In this document: positions 1-8,224 of the stretch, one piece after another
Layout: each line of letters opens with the position of its first letter
Position numbering within the stretch: the stretch's first letter is position 1
NCBI GenBank assembly: GCA_039798005.1
Contig: JBDKGV010000020.1
Span: 1-23,761, forward strand
Source: JBDKGV01 sp039798005
Lineage (GTDB): Bacteria > Fibrobacterota > Fibrobacteria > UBA5070
Reading direction: 5' to 3'
Length of the DNA: 23,761 nt
Notes under the pieces: model-generated
What the model saw: the letters and a program-made list of their open reading frames with translations, nothing else
Database searches by the model: none
What the model was told of the DNA's origin: nothing
Program-made: the position numbers and the translations under genes

Positions 1-238
1 CCATCACGACCAAGGCGTCAGGCGCCGGGAAATCCAGCTTGTTCCATGCTGCAAGCACCTCCTCGGAGCGCGATCCGCCGCGGGCCCGATTGATCCACCG
101 GAAGGCCGGCAGGCCTCGTTCCTGTGCAAGACGAGCTGCCGCGGCAGGCCACGCCGAGCCCATCCCTGACGGGTCGCGTTCCCAGCCTCCGTCCGAGATG
201 GAGTCGCCAAGCACAAGGAGAGTGGGCAGTTCCTGCAT
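1..238 (-). CDS. SGNH/GDSL-type hydrolase, N-terminal part (cut by window edge)
   Basis: An open frame runs from an ATG at 238 leftward out of the window, giving the first 79 residues. Residues 8-15 read LVLGDSIS, the block I GDS motif with the nucleophile serine of SGNH hydrolases; a later RARGGSRSEEVL stretch fits block II with its oxyanion glycine, and PDALVVM leads toward block III. The family comprises serine esterases, lipases, thioesterases and carbohydrate acetylesterases; the substrate cannot be told from this part. There is no evident signal peptide, so it is probably cytoplasmic. It lies downstream of sdhC on the same strand but behind that gene's terminator, so it needs its own promoter; a GTAGATTTCC box at 245-254 is very close to the ATG. 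The catalytic Asp/His are outside the window. Confidence 0.75.
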   Translation of the reverse strand, partial: MQELPTLLVLGDSISDGGWERDPSGMGSAWPAAAARLAQERGLPAFRWINRARGGSRSEEVLAAWNKLDFPAPDALVVM

Positions 239-244
239 GATGTT

Positions 245-254
245 GGAAATCTAC
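245..254 (-). promoter_or_regulatory. Promoter-like -7/-10 box before the SGNH hydrolase
   Basis: On the minus strand the sequence is GTAGATTTCC, which fits the TAnnTTT(C/G) pattern seen before several genes here. It sits only 6 bp before the ATG, so the transcript would be nearly leaderless if this box is used. No -35 element is evident. Confidence 0.25.
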
Positions 255-270
255 TCTGCTGAAGTGGAAA

Positions 271-301
271 CAAAAAAGCCCACCCGCGGTTGCGAGTGGG
301 C
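271..301 (-). terminator. Intrinsic terminator of sdhC
   Basis: On the minus strand a 10-bp stem (GCCCACTCGC with GCGGGTGGGC, one G-U pair) closes a 4-nt loop and is followed by six T residues. It begins 26 bp after the sdhC stop codon. It isolates sdhC from the hydrolase downstream. Confidence 0.85.
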
Positions 302-326
302 CAAAAGGATTTGGACGGAAGTCCGA

Positions 327-1100
327 TCAGTTCTTGAACATCTCCAGGATGCCGGCGGGGGTGATGCCGTGCAGGTGCTCGAAGATCCCCTCGATGGTGC
401 CGTGCGGAACCAGCGGCCCGCCGGTGATGGCGGTGGAGGTGTAGTCGTGCAGGAAGAATCCGACCACGGCGGCGTAGCCCAAGATCAAGAGGAAGAGGCC
501 GAAGGCCAGTGCGATGTACTCGGCCAGCTCGATGCCGCGCTTGCCCGTGGCGATGCCCCAGGAGATGCAGAACGTGCTGACGCCGTTGCCCAAGTGGTAG
601 GCGGCGGCCAAGATGCCGAAGAGATAGGTCACGGCGGTGACCGGATTGTTCCACATGTGCTCGGCGAAGTAACCGTAGGTGATCTTGCCGCCTTCGACCC
701 AGCCGAAGACCAGGTGTGCGCGGGTCAGGAACAAGTGGGCGCCCAAGAAGCCCAAGAGACCGATCGCCGAGAGGCGCTGGAGCGCGAACCGGACGTTCTC
801 GCGATTCATGTACTTGGAAATGCTCTTCTTCTCACCCTTGAGGGCGAGCTTGGTGCCGTAGATGGCGTGGTAAGCCAAGGGCAGGTACACCAGAAGGACG
901 GTCCAGACGTAATTGATGGGCTTGGCCCAAGTCGCGGCCACGGCACTGTCGAAAGCCTCCGGGCTGACCAGCGTCGAAAGGTTGCGGCTCAGGTGCAGGA
1001 CGAGGTAGACACCCAAGGGAACGATTCCCACGAAAGAGTGGATTCGCTTGGCGACCCAAGCCGAATGGTCGGCAGTCTTCTTGGCAGTGGTGGCACTCAT
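327..1100 (-). CDS. sdhC: Succinate dehydrogenase / fumarate reductase cytochrome b subunit, b558 di-heme type
   Basis: 257 residues, the usual size of the Bacillus-like b558 SdhC family. It anchors SdhA/SdhB in the inner membrane and passes electrons between succinate oxidation (or fumarate reduction) and the quinone pool. Five membrane segments are visible near residues 22-42, 65-85, 107-128, 153-176 and 195-217. Histidines 36, 78, 122 and 169 are spaced 42, 44 and 47 apart, matching the four axial heme ligands known in Bacillus subtilis SdhC (28, 70, 113, 155), so it should bind two b hemes. Oddly, no flavoprotein or iron-sulfur subunit gene follows: a terminator lies 26 bp after the stop, and murI lies upstream. 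The catalytic subunits must therefore be encoded elsewhere. The ATG at 1100 begins the N-terminal region expected of the family. Confidence 0.92.
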   Translation of the reverse strand: MSATTAKKTADHSAWVAKRIHSFVGIVPLGVYLVLHLSRNLSTLVSPEAFDSAVAATWAKPINYVWTVLLVYLPLAYHAIYGTKLALKGEKKSISKYMNRENVRFALQRLSAIGLLGFLGAHLFLTRAHLVFGWVEGGKITYGYFAEHMWNNPVTAVTYLFGILAAAYHLGNGVSTFCISWGIATGKRGIELAEYIALAFGLFLLILGYAAVVGFFLHDYTSTAITGGPLVPHGTIEGIFEHLHGITPAGILEMFKN

Positions 1101-1143
1101 AGGAAGCAGTCCCCCGATGGGAGTGGGTGATTTGGTAACGGAT

Positions 1144-1154
1144 CGAAAAGATAA
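1144..1154 (-). promoter_or_regulatory. Promoter-like box upstream of sdhC
   Basis: The minus strand reads TTATCTTTTCG, 43 bp before the sdhC ATG, similar to the TATCTTTTGG box at 19666 and others in this window. A dyad TTGTCC-n9-GGACAA lies further upstream at 1181-1201 and could be an operator. Neither has experimental support. Confidence 0.35.
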
Positions 1155-1180
1155 TACAGGAGATCTTGAGTTGGAGCGAA

Positions 1181-1201
1181 TTGTCCGCCATCGCTGGACA
1201 A
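1181..1201. repeat. Inverted repeat between murI and sdhC
   Basis: Perfect 6-bp arms TTGTCC and GGACAA are separated by 9 bp, just after the murI stop and about 27 bp upstream of the sdhC box. There is no T-run after the stem on the minus strand, so it does not look like a murI terminator. It could be a protein-binding dyad. Confidence 0.3.
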
Positions 1202-1206
1202 AAATC

Positions 1207-2064
1207 TCAGTCGATTTGGCAAAGCCTCACTTGGGTCGCAGTGACGGGAACGTTGATCAAGGCTCCGGCTTGTCGCGAAAACCACGTCGAATCGTCCGTG
1301 GTCTGCCAGATCCGCATCTGGCCGGTGCCCAAGCGGTCGGAAAATTCCGGATGCCGGGTGATCCAGTCGGCGAACCGCTCGGCGACCAATGGCCCCTGCG
1401 ACAGGATTTCCGTCCCGGGCGGGACGAATTTCCTGATGAGCGGGAGCAGCAACGGGTAGTGGGTGCATCCCAGAAGAAGTCGAGTGGGAGGGCTCTCGGT
1501 ATCGAAAAGTGGAGCGAGGTATTTCCTAACGTAGAATTCGGCGCCCGTCCCTTCGATTTCGCCGTTTTCCACCAAGGGCACCCAAAGCGGGCATGCCTGT
1601 TGGCGCAAATCCAAGCCGGGAGCGAACTTCTGCAATTCGAGCCGGAAGGAGTCCGAGGCGACCGTTCCGGTCGTGGCCACCACGGCGAGTCGCCCGGAGA
1701 CCGCGGAGGCGGGGGTCTCCCCGGGAATGCTGCCGGGAGGAAGCCCTGCCAAGGCCTCGACCGAGGGACGCACCACGCCAAGGATGCGTCGGTCCGGCCA
1801 CGCGTGGGGAAGCCATTGGATCTGAAGGGTGCGCAGGGCCCGGGCGGATGCCGTGTTGCAGGCCAGGATGACGACCTGACATCCCTGCCGGAACAGATGA
1901 TCCACCGCTTCCTTGGTGAACTGATGGATCACATCGAAGCTGCGTGCGCCATAAGGAGCCCGCGCATTGTCGGCAAGGTAGAGGTAATCGTACTGGGGGA
2001 GTCTTTCCAGCAAGCTGGAAAGGACGGTCAGGCCGCCGAAGCCGGAATCGAAGACGCCAATCAC
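1207..2064 (-). CDS. murI: Glutamate racemase
   Basis: 285 residues. The enzyme interconverts L- and D-glutamate without cofactor in the cytoplasm, supplying D-Glu for peptidoglycan. The N-terminus carries the D6-S7 pair in the GVFDSGFGG signature, the PYG substrate loop (37-39), the first catalytic cysteine C69 in ACNTAS, and the second, C200, in GCTHYPLL with H202 next to it. All key residues are present and length is typical. The start is a GTG at 2064, chosen because the family's N-terminal signature begins at once; no strong Shine-Dalgarno is seen. A TACATTG sequence lies just upstream and the mRNA could be nearly leaderless. It diverges from the histidine-kinase pair across about 100 bp. 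About 106 bp separate it from sdhC, which has its own promoter-like box. Confidence 0.95.
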   Translation of the reverse strand: MIGVFDSGFGGLTVLSSLLERLPQYDYLYLADNARAPYGARSFDVIHQFTKEAVDHLFRQGCQVVILACNTASARALRTLQIQWLPHAWPDRRILGVVRPSVEALAGLPPGSIPGETPASAVSGRLAVVATTGTVASDSFRLELQKFAPGLDLRQQACPLWVPLVENGEIEGTGAEFYVRKYLAPLFDTESPPTRLLLGCTHYPLLLPLIRKFVPPGTEILSQGPLVAERFADWITRHPEFSDRLGTGQMRIWQTTDDSTWFSRQAGALINVPVTATQVRLCQID

Positions 2065-2155
2065 AACGGGGCAATGTAGTCCCCGGGCGCGCGAGTGAGG
2101 CGGGATGCATTTCGGGGAATTTCATCGAATGCGTTGAATCCCGGTTTCAAAGTGA

Positions 2156-2163
2156 TACCATTG
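2156..2163 (+). promoter_or_regulatory. Promoter-like box before the histidine-kinase pair
   Basis: TACCATTG resembles the TATCATTGG box at 21830. It is only 4 bp from the ATG at 2168. If it is a real -10 element, either the message is leaderless or translation starts at a later ATG (2246 or 2273). Confidence 0.25.
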
Positions 2164-2167
2164 ATCC

Positions 2168-3988
2168 ATGCGTGCAATCGATCGAACTGTCAAGCGTGCC
2201 TTCGCGCGTCTCGCATGGCGTTTCCATCGGGTTGTTCGCAAGGGGATGCCTGCAGATTTGCCCCATTCCTCGATGCGAACGCGGTACGCCGCACTCCTTG
2301 CCTGCCCGCTTCACTTCGCCTCGACCGCACCGTATGCCATCCTGTTTGCACTGTTCGGTGCTTGGACGTTGGCCCTGCTGGTCCTTCCGCTGTGCTTGGC
2401 ATACGGCGTCGCTTGGAGCCTCTTGCGAAGGGGCCTGCATGAGGCGGGGGCATTTGTCATTCTCGCTTCCGTAGCGTTGAGCATCACGGTGTTTTCGATC
2501 CTGCTTGGCCGGGACAGCCATCTTGATGTGGCGCTCTTTTATTGCACCATCGCCCCCTTCCTGTTCTTTCCAGCGGGGAGCATCGGGAAAATCCTTGTTG
2601 CCAACCTGATTCCTGCGGCATGCTGGCTCTTTCTCGAATTGGTCGGATACCGAATGTGGAGTCCATTGGGTCTGGCCAATTTCCACATCGATCTGTTCCG
2701 CTTCTTCATCATGCCGACGTCGGCGCTTCTCCTGCTTTTTCCATTGTTCTTCCTGCTGCGTGGACTGGATCGTTCGGAAGCCAAGTTGCGACAGGCTCTC
2801 GCCGATGCCCAGCGTTCCAGCCGAGCCAAGAGCGAATTCCTCACGATGATCAGCCATGAATTGAGGACGCCGCTCAATGGTCTGCTCGGCATCCTGGAGA
2901 TGATGGAAAGTCAGGTGGCCGGTTCTGCTGTGCAGGATGATTTGCGGATCGCACGCACCAGTGGCAATCTTTTGCACAAGCTCATCGGGGAAATTCTCGA
3001 CTACTCAAGACTCGACAAGGGCGTGACCGCCTTGGAGAAGGTGCCGGTCCAGCTTGAGGACCTGCTGGACTCGCATCTCAAGCTTTTCGAAAAGGCGATC
3101 CGCGAGAAGAACCTGGGTTTGCGCTGCGAATGCGAACCGGGATTTCCGGTTCTGCAGATCGATCCGGTTCGATTCGGCCAGGTGCTGTCCAGTCTGCTTG
3201 GAAACGCCGTCAAGTTCACCGACAAGGGTGGCATTCGGGTCCACATGGTTTGGCGCCCTTTGAGCAGTGAGCGGGCGCGCGTGATTCTCGAGGTGGAGGA
3301 TACCGGTGTCGGGTTGCCCAAGGAGCGTCGGGACGCGGTCTTCAGTCCGTTCGAGCAGTTGCATCGCGGCCTGTTGGCCAATGCCCAAGGGTGTGGTTTG
3401 GGGCTTGCGAGTTCGCATCAGTTGGTGACGTTGATGGGGGGGAGGATCGAGTTGGAAGACAACAATCCGATGGGACTGCGGGTGCGGGTGACCCTCCCGG
3501 CAGATGTCAGCAAAGTGGCGACGGAGCCGTCGCAAGCCCCTGGGATGGCTCCCTCGGCGGAAGAGATGCCGGGAAAGCCATTTGTCGGCAAGGTCCTGGT
3601 CGTGGACGACGTGAAGGTGAACCAGCTCGTTGCGACCCGCATGCTCATGGCCTTGGGCTTCGAGTGCGATGTGGCCGACGACGGCTTGCAAGCCCTGAAT
3701 TGCTGGGAGCAGGGCGACCATCGCCTGATCTTCATGGACCTTCAGATGCCGGTCATGGACGGGATCGATGCGGCGATGGCGATCCGGGCCCACTCCCGAT
3801 GCAAGGACGGGGCGTTTCCCGTCATTCTCGCGCTGACCGCCAACACCTTCGATGAGCATCGCGACGCGTGCCGGAAGGCGGGAATGGACGGCTTTCTGGA
3901 AAAACCGCTGACTCGCAGCGCCTTGAAGGAGCTGCTTGATCCGATCCTGCACCAAAGACTGCCTCAGATGATTTGCGCAAAGCCATAG
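2168..3988 (+). CDS. Membrane-bound hybrid histidine kinase (HisKA-HATPase-REC)
   Basis: 606 residues. About six hydrophobic segments span residues 42-200 with short loops and no extracytoplasmic sensor domain, so the signal is probably sensed within or near the membrane. The HisKA motif has phospho-acceptor H230 (ISHELRTPLNG). The ATPase domain shows the N box with N346, the G1 box at 378-382 (DTGVG) and the G2 box at 408-412. A C-terminal receiver domain (about 475-593) has acidic pair D480/D481, phospho-acceptor D524 in FMDLQMPVMDG and K579. No DNA-binding or enzymatic output domain follows, so phosphate should pass to an unseen Hpt protein or back to the kinase. The start is uncertain: the ATG at 2168 lacks a clear ribosome site, and ATGs at 2246 and 2273 are alternatives that leave all domains intact. 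The next kinase begins 3 bp after the stop. Confidence 0.88.
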   Translation: MRAIDRTVKRAFARLAWRFHRVVRKGMPADLPHSSMRTRYAALLACPLHFASTAPYAILFALFGAWTLALLVLPLCLAYGVAWSLLRRGLHEAGAFVILASVALSITVFSILLGRDSHLDVALFYCTIAPFLFFPAGSIGKILVANLIPAACWLFLELVGYRMWSPLGLANFHIDLFRFFIMPTSALLLLFPLFFLLRGLDRSEAKLRQALADAQRSSRAKSEFLTMISHELRTPLNGLLGILEMMESQVAGSAVQDDLRIARTSGNLLHKLIGEILDYSRLDKGVTALEKVPVQLEDLLDSHLKLFEKAIREKNLGLRCECEPGFPVLQIDPVRFGQVLSSLLGNAVKFTDKGGIRVHMVWRPLSSERARVILEVEDTGVGLPKERRDAVFSPFEQLHRGLLANAQGCGLGLASSHQLVTLMGGRIELEDNNPMGLRVRVTLPADVSKVATEPSQAPGMAPSAEEMPGKPFVGKVLVVDDVKVNQLVATRMLMALGFECDVADDGLQALNCWEQGDHRLIFMDLQMPVMDGIDAAMAIRAHSRCKDGAFPVILALTANTFDEHRDACRKAGMDGFLEKPLTRSALKELLDPILHQRLPQMICAKP

Positions 3989-3991
3989 ATC

Positions 3992-5812
3992 ATGGCGGCA
4001 TGGATCATGAAGCGCATCGAGGCGACCCATGCGGGTTGTCCGTACCTGATCCGGCAAAAGGCCAAAGGCCTGTTCGTCTGCCTCGCGCTCTGCCAGTTGG
4101 GCGTCTTCTTCATGGCCTTCGTGGATATCTCCTCAAGCCCCTCGGCATGGCGAGGATACGCCCTGGTCTACGGACCGATGACGGGTTCCTTGGTCGCCGC
4201 CCTTGCGGGAATCCTGATCGGCCAGTATCAGCGCTGGGCCAACATCAGCTTCCTGTGGAACACCTTGATGGTGTGCTACGCCAGCATCGGTGTCGTCCAG
4301 TTCGGTCGGCCCGAGGAGTTTTTCGTCTCCTCAGGATACTACCACCATGTCGTCGTGCTTGGAGCGTCGCTTTTCGTTTCCAGGTGGGCCTACTACGGGA
4401 TCGTCTCGATTTCCATCGGATGGGTGCCGTTGTATTGGCTCCTGTATTGTCAAGATCTTCAAGGTGCCGCCGACAGGATCGCGCGCCAAGGGGCGGTGGA
4501 GCTGACGGTCGGAATCGCCTTGGTGGCTGGTTTGGCCTTGGTCTCTCTCCGCCTCATGGAGATGGCCTTGGAGCGGGCGCAGGTTGAACTCGACAGGAAC
4601 ATCGCCTTCCAGGCGCAACAGGAGGAGACCATCCGGGCCAAGACCCGGGAGGCTGTCCTTGCCCGGGAAGACGCGGAGCAGGCCAGTCGGGCGAAAAGTG
4701 AATTCCTTGCGAACATGAGCCATGAGATCCGAACGCCTCTCAACGGAGTTCTGGGTGCGGTGGAGATGTTGCGCCATACCGGATTGAACGCGGATCAGAC
4801 GGGCTGGGCCGAGACCATTTCCGATTCGGGGAACCATCTCCTGGGGCTCATCCAGGACGTGTTGGACTACTCCAAGATCGAGGCGGGGGAGATGCGACTG
4901 GAAGCGCGCGCCTTCGGGTTGGCATCCTTGATGGGGATGGTCCGTGGACTTTTCGACGCCAAGGCGATGGAGAAGTCGATCGAGCTCGAGTCGGTCCTCG
5001 GGGAGGGGAACCCGCAGGTGATCGGCGACGAGGTCCGTTTGCGGCAGGTGATGATCAACCTGCTGAGCAACGCCGTCAAGTTCACCCGGGAAGGGAAGGT
5101 CTCGCTGTGCGCCGCATGGGAAATCGATGATGGAATCTGTCAAATCTCCGTGACGGTCCGTGACACCGGGATCGGGATGGACGAAGCCTCCTTGCAGCGC
5201 ATCTTCGAGCGCTTCACGCAAGCCGACCCGTCGACGACGCGCCGGTTCGGAGGGACGGGACTTGGCTTGACCATCTCAAGGCAGCTGGTCGGACTGATGG
5301 GAGGCGAACTGCGCGCATCGAGTCGTCCCGGGATCGGAACCGAGTTCCGCTTCGCGATCGATCTCCCCCTCTCTCAGGAGGAGGATACCCGCGAACGGGA
5401 AATCCTTCAAGCGGCGGGAGCGAAGTTGCTGGGCAGGATCCTGCTCGTGGAGGACAATCCCACCAACCAGAAGGTGGCCATCGGCCTGATTCAAAGGCTC
5501 GGCCTGCAGGTGGTCGTGGCCAACAACGGCATGGAGGCGCTTGAGCTGCTGGCCAACGACGCCTTTTCGCTGGTCCTGATGGATTGCCAGATGCCGGAGA
5601 TGGACGGACTGCAGGCCACGACGGAATTGCGTCGCTGGAACCGGGAGGGGGGCCAGAAAGGGCGATCGGCGCGGATTCCCGTGATCGCCCTGACGGCCAA
5701 TGTCACGACTCAAACCCGATCGGAATGCCTTGCCGCGGGAATGAACGACTTTCTCCCGAAGCCGTTTCGCGTGGCGGCCCTCAAGGACGTCTTGGACCGT
5801 TGGCTGGGCTGA
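3992..5812 (+). CDS. Membrane-bound hybrid histidine kinase (HisKA-HATPase-REC), second of tandem pair
   Basis: 606 residues, the same length as the preceding kinase and with the same architecture. About six hydrophobic segments lie between 26 and 189, followed by a probable coiled coil (188-235), HisKA with H244 (MSHEIRTPLNG), the N box at N360, G1 at D391-G393, an ATP lid with F405/F408, G2 at 420-424 (GGTGLGL), and a receiver domain (about 481-603) with E487/D488, D531 in LMDCQMPEMDG and K590. The ATP-binding motifs are more canonical than in the first kinase. The 3-bp gap predicts one transcript. Sequence similarity is strong in the kinase core but the membrane halves differ, which suggests old duplication with sensor divergence, or recruitment of different sensors. 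No response-regulator output gene is adjacent. Confidence 0.92.
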   Translation: MAAWIMKRIEATHAGCPYLIRQKAKGLFVCLALCQLGVFFMAFVDISSSPSAWRGYALVYGPMTGSLVAALAGILIGQYQRWANISFLWNTLMVCYASIGVVQFGRPEEFFVSSGYYHHVVVLGASLFVSRWAYYGIVSISIGWVPLYWLLYCQDLQGAADRIARQGAVELTVGIALVAGLALVSLRLMEMALERAQVELDRNIAFQAQQEETIRAKTREAVLAREDAEQASRAKSEFLANMSHEIRTPLNGVLGAVEMLRHTGLNADQTGWAETISDSGNHLLGLIQDVLDYSKIEAGEMRLEARAFGLASLMGMVRGLFDAKAMEKSIELESVLGEGNPQVIGDEVRLRQVMINLLSNAVKFTREGKVSLCAAWEIDDGICQISVTVRDTGIGMDEASLQRIFERFTQADPSTTRRFGGTGLGLTISRQLVGLMGGELRASSRPGIGTEFRFAIDLPLSQEEDTREREILQAAGAKLLGRILLVEDNPTNQKVAIGLIQRLGLQVVVANNGMEALELLANDAFSLVLMDCQMPEMDGLQATTELRRWNREGGQKGRSARIPVIALTANVTTQTRSECLAAGMNDFLPKPFRVAALKDVLDRWLG

Positions 5813-5838
5813 ATCCGGGAGGGCGAATCTGCCGGGAG

Positions 5839-6681
5839 TCAGGTCGAGATGCGCTTTGGTTGGGGTCGGCGGGCGGCAGGGAAGAATTGAGCGTTGAATT
5901 GGACCACCTGATCGGGCGATTCCGTGTCCTGGGCCAATTTCTGGATTTGGCGGCGCATGTCGGCAAGCCAGCTGCGGATCGTGGCGAGGTCGTTGCCGGA
6001 CAGGGCGACGGTGAGCGTGGAGATGTCCCGCGCCGACGGGAGTTGCTCCTGCAATGCGGTCATGGCGCGCCCGATGGCTTGGGCATGGAATCGACGCAGG
6101 ATCGCGGGATCGATGCCTGGTCCTGTGGTGATGTGCACCTTCGGCAGTTGCCAGCCGCCTCGACCTTGCTGAATCAAGCCAAGGGATTGCAGAAGCTTGA
6201 GGGAACTCTCGGCCTTTTCCGGATCAAGGGGGGGGATGCACATCGCGCCGAGTTCCGCGGCGGTGGCGTGCTTGCCCAAGGGGGCCAAGGCGCGCAGTAC
6301 GCTGTGGTGGAACTGCTCGTAGTACGAAGCGTAGGACGACTCGAGTGGTTGAGCATCGACTCCCCGCATCGCTGCAAGCCGTTCATGGCAACGGTTCTTC
6401 TCTCCCGTCGAGCGTGCACGGGAGAGGCGGGAGAGTTCCTCGAAGTAAGCGGCTTCCCGACCCTCCAGATGGCAGAGCTTGATGGCGGCCGAGACCAGAC
6501 GCACAGGAAGATGGAGCTTCCCCTTGAGGATCCAGAGAAGCTGCCCGGGATCGACATCCAATCTTCCCGCCATGAAGCGATAGGAAAACTGGCGCTTCAA
6601 GGCCTTGCGCGCCTCGTAGTGCGCAAGGAGGAATTTCCGGTAGTCGTCGAATTCGAAGACGCTGGGAAGTGAGGTGTTCAT
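5839..6681 (-). CDS. TIGR02147 / DUF4423-like regulatory protein (distal gene of operon)
   Basis: 280 residues. It is colinear over its whole length with the protein encoded at 8221-9051: shared features are an N-terminal F-x-x-DYR-x-FL motif (residues 9-18), a helix-turn-helix-like segment ending DPGQLLWILKGK (44-55), the AAYFEEL motif (77-83), and a C-terminal helix followed by QFNAQFFP (261-268). This matches the TIGR02147 family, expanded in Fibrobacter and overlapping the DUF4423 domain also found in Bdellovibrio; members are thought to be transcriptional regulators, though little is established. The start at 6681 is chosen because a GAGG ribosome site overlaps the stop of the upstream lipoprotein gene and homology with the paralogue begins here; the frame stays open to 6789 but the extra residues are unlike the family. 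It is convergent with the kinase pair, 26 bp away. Confidence 0.8.
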   Translation of the reverse strand: MNTSLPSVFEFDDYRKFLLAHYEARKALKRQFSYRFMAGRLDVDPGQLLWILKGKLHLPVRLVSAAIKLCHLEGREAAYFEELSRLSRARSTGEKNRCHERLAAMRGVDAQPLESSYASYYEQFHHSVLRALAPLGKHATAAELGAMCIPPLDPEKAESSLKLLQSLGLIQQGRGGWQLPKVHITTGPGIDPAILRRFHAQAIGRAMTALQEQLPSARDISTLTVALSGNDLATIRSWLADMRRQIQKLAQDTESPDQVVQFNAQFFPAARRPQPKRIST

Positions 6682-6688
6682 GCCCGCC

Positions 6689-8224
6689 TCATTTCCACCG
6701 GATCCAAGGGATGCCTGGATGAACCGTCTGCCGCTCGAGTTGCTGCCATTGGCGATCGCGTACGGTCGCCGAAATGCGCAGTTCGTCAAGGTCCCCGACG
6801 AAGCCTTGCATGCCGGTGACGGGCAGGGAGGAGATCGCAGGCATCTTCACCGTGATCCTTGGCAAGGCGATGCTGTCCACGACAAGGCTGAGGCGGGAAG
6901 ACGTCCCGTCGAAGGACGCGGAAATCCATGTCCATTTGTCCAGTGGCAATGCCGCGGCGCTCAACAGCTCCTTGTCCGAGGAGGCCCCGGACCAGATGCG
7001 CACCACGAGATCGTCGCGAAGGGAGATTCCCCAACGGAGCGAATCCAGCAATGACTCGGTTCCAAGCAGGAGGATCTCCCCGGAAGGCTTGGCGGTGGGG
7101 CGCAGCCAGAACCCGATGGTCCAATCGGACCGATCGCTGATGGCTCCCAGCTTGAGGCTTGCCTTGCCATCGAAACGGATGGCATTTCCAACGATGCCTT
7201 GCGAACTCTTGGCATTGGGGAATGTCATGCCGGCTTGCGTCTTTGAGGTCAGCGAGTGAGCGACTCCCAGGTAGGCGTCTTGCGTTCCGAACATCGACGG
7301 GGCGCCTGGCGGAATGGGCTGTTTCCGTCCCCAGAAGGCGCGCAACAGATGCTTGAGACTGCCGCCATTGGCAGTGTCCAGCCTGACCCAGACCTCGGCC
7401 TTGTGGCTTGAGCTGTCCCATGTCTCGATCTCGAAGGGCAGATGGAGGCCCTTGCCATCGTCGAAGCGAAGCTCTTCCCGGGCGACCTTGGCTGGATCCA
7501 GCACTGAATCCAATCGGACCAATACGGGGAAGTGCGGATGATCCCCGGTGCCTGCGGCTCCGGTCGGTGAAATGTCCACGATCGCCGTGCGGGACTTTGG
7601 CCACAGGGCGTAGTCCTCACCGCTCCAAGAATCGACCTTGATGTCGCCAAGCTTGACGGTGTCCCCGCTGCGGGGAGTGATCCTGTGGATGCTTGTGAGC
7701 GGGGTTCCGGCGGAATCCACGAGCGAAACCATGCGGATCGGCGCCGGGGGCACCGGACCGAGCAGGAAGTTGCCATGGCTGTCGCAAGATGCCATGTGGT
7801 TGGTTCCGGCGATCCAGATCTTTTTGATGGCGGAGGCCATTCCGATGCGGCCACTGATCCATCCGCTCTGACGAAGGGTATCTTGGCGCGGCCCTGCGTT
7901 GCCTTCCCAATTGTTGACCTCGGCGATCCAGCGGTCGTCGCCCTTGTGCAGCTCCAGGCTCCATGCGCCGGGCTTGGAGGGGAGGCTCCACCTTCCGTTG
8001 CTGTCGGTCGTGGTCGAATCGAACGAGGCGGCAAGTCCTGGTTGGTAGTCGATCGGCCTCAGGACGACCTGGGCGCCCGCCACGGGCCATCCCGAAGGAT
8101 CGGACGCGGTGCCGGTCAGGGCGTTGGGGACTTCGGAGGAGCTGCCTCCGGCGAGCAGGGAGTCGTTCTGTCCACACCCCCAGAAAAGAAGCGGGAGAAC
8201 GGAAAGACCAAGGAGGCGTTTCAT
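6689..8224 (-). CDS. Surface lipoprotein with regulatory-like, DUF2341 and LamG/concanavalin-like domains
   Basis: 511 residues. A short hydrophobic leader ends with a lipobox-like FWGC (Cys17), so it is probably lipid-anchored, in the outer membrane if the Asp+2 rule does not apply (the +2 residue is Gly). Residues 35-95 resemble a carboxypeptidase-regulatory-like beta sandwich (LTGTASDPSGWPVAGAQV), a second such unit follows at about 120-195, residues 228-305 look like DUF2341 (HFPVLVRLDS to LLRAFWGR), and 345-500 form a LamG-like jelly roll (AIRFDGKASLKLG; WTIGFWLRP; GDLDELRI). Such modules bind carbohydrate or protein ligands. Its ATG overlaps the stop of the upstream TIGR02147 gene in ATGA, and the next TIGR02147 gene starts 7 bp after its stop: translation of all three is likely coupled. 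No catalytic motif is seen. Confidence 0.8.
   Translation of the reverse strand: MKRLLGLSVLPLLFWGCGQNDSLLAGGSSSEVPNALTGTASDPSGWPVAGAQVVLRPIDYQPGLAASFDSTTTDSNGRWSLPSKPGAWSLELHKGDDRWIAEVNNWEGNAGPRQDTLRQSGWISGRIGMASAIKKIWIAGTNHMASCDSHGNFLLGPVPPAPIRMVSLVDSAGTPLTSIHRITPRSGDTVKLGDIKVDSWSGEDYALWPKSRTAIVDISPTGAAGTGDHPHFPVLVRLDSVLDPAKVAREELRFDDGKGLHLPFEIETWDSSSHKAEVWVRLDTANGGSLKHLLRAFWGRKQPIPPGAPSMFGTQDAYLGVAHSLTSKTQAGMTFPNAKSSQGIVGNAIRFDGKASLKLGAISDRSDWTIGFWLRPTAKPSGEILLLGTESLLDSLRWGISLRDDLVVRIWSGASSDKELLSAAALPLDKWTWISASFDGTSSRLSLVVDSIALPRITVKMPAISSLPVTGMQGFVGDLDELRISATVRDRQWQQLERQTVHPGIPWIRWK

Noticed and set aside
39..1130. 363-codon open frame on the plus strand
   Set aside because: It is antisense to sdhC, whose heme histidines and membrane segments are clear, and it crosses the sdhC terminator.
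1181..1201. Terminator for murI
   Set aside because: On the minus strand the T-run precedes rather than follows the stem.
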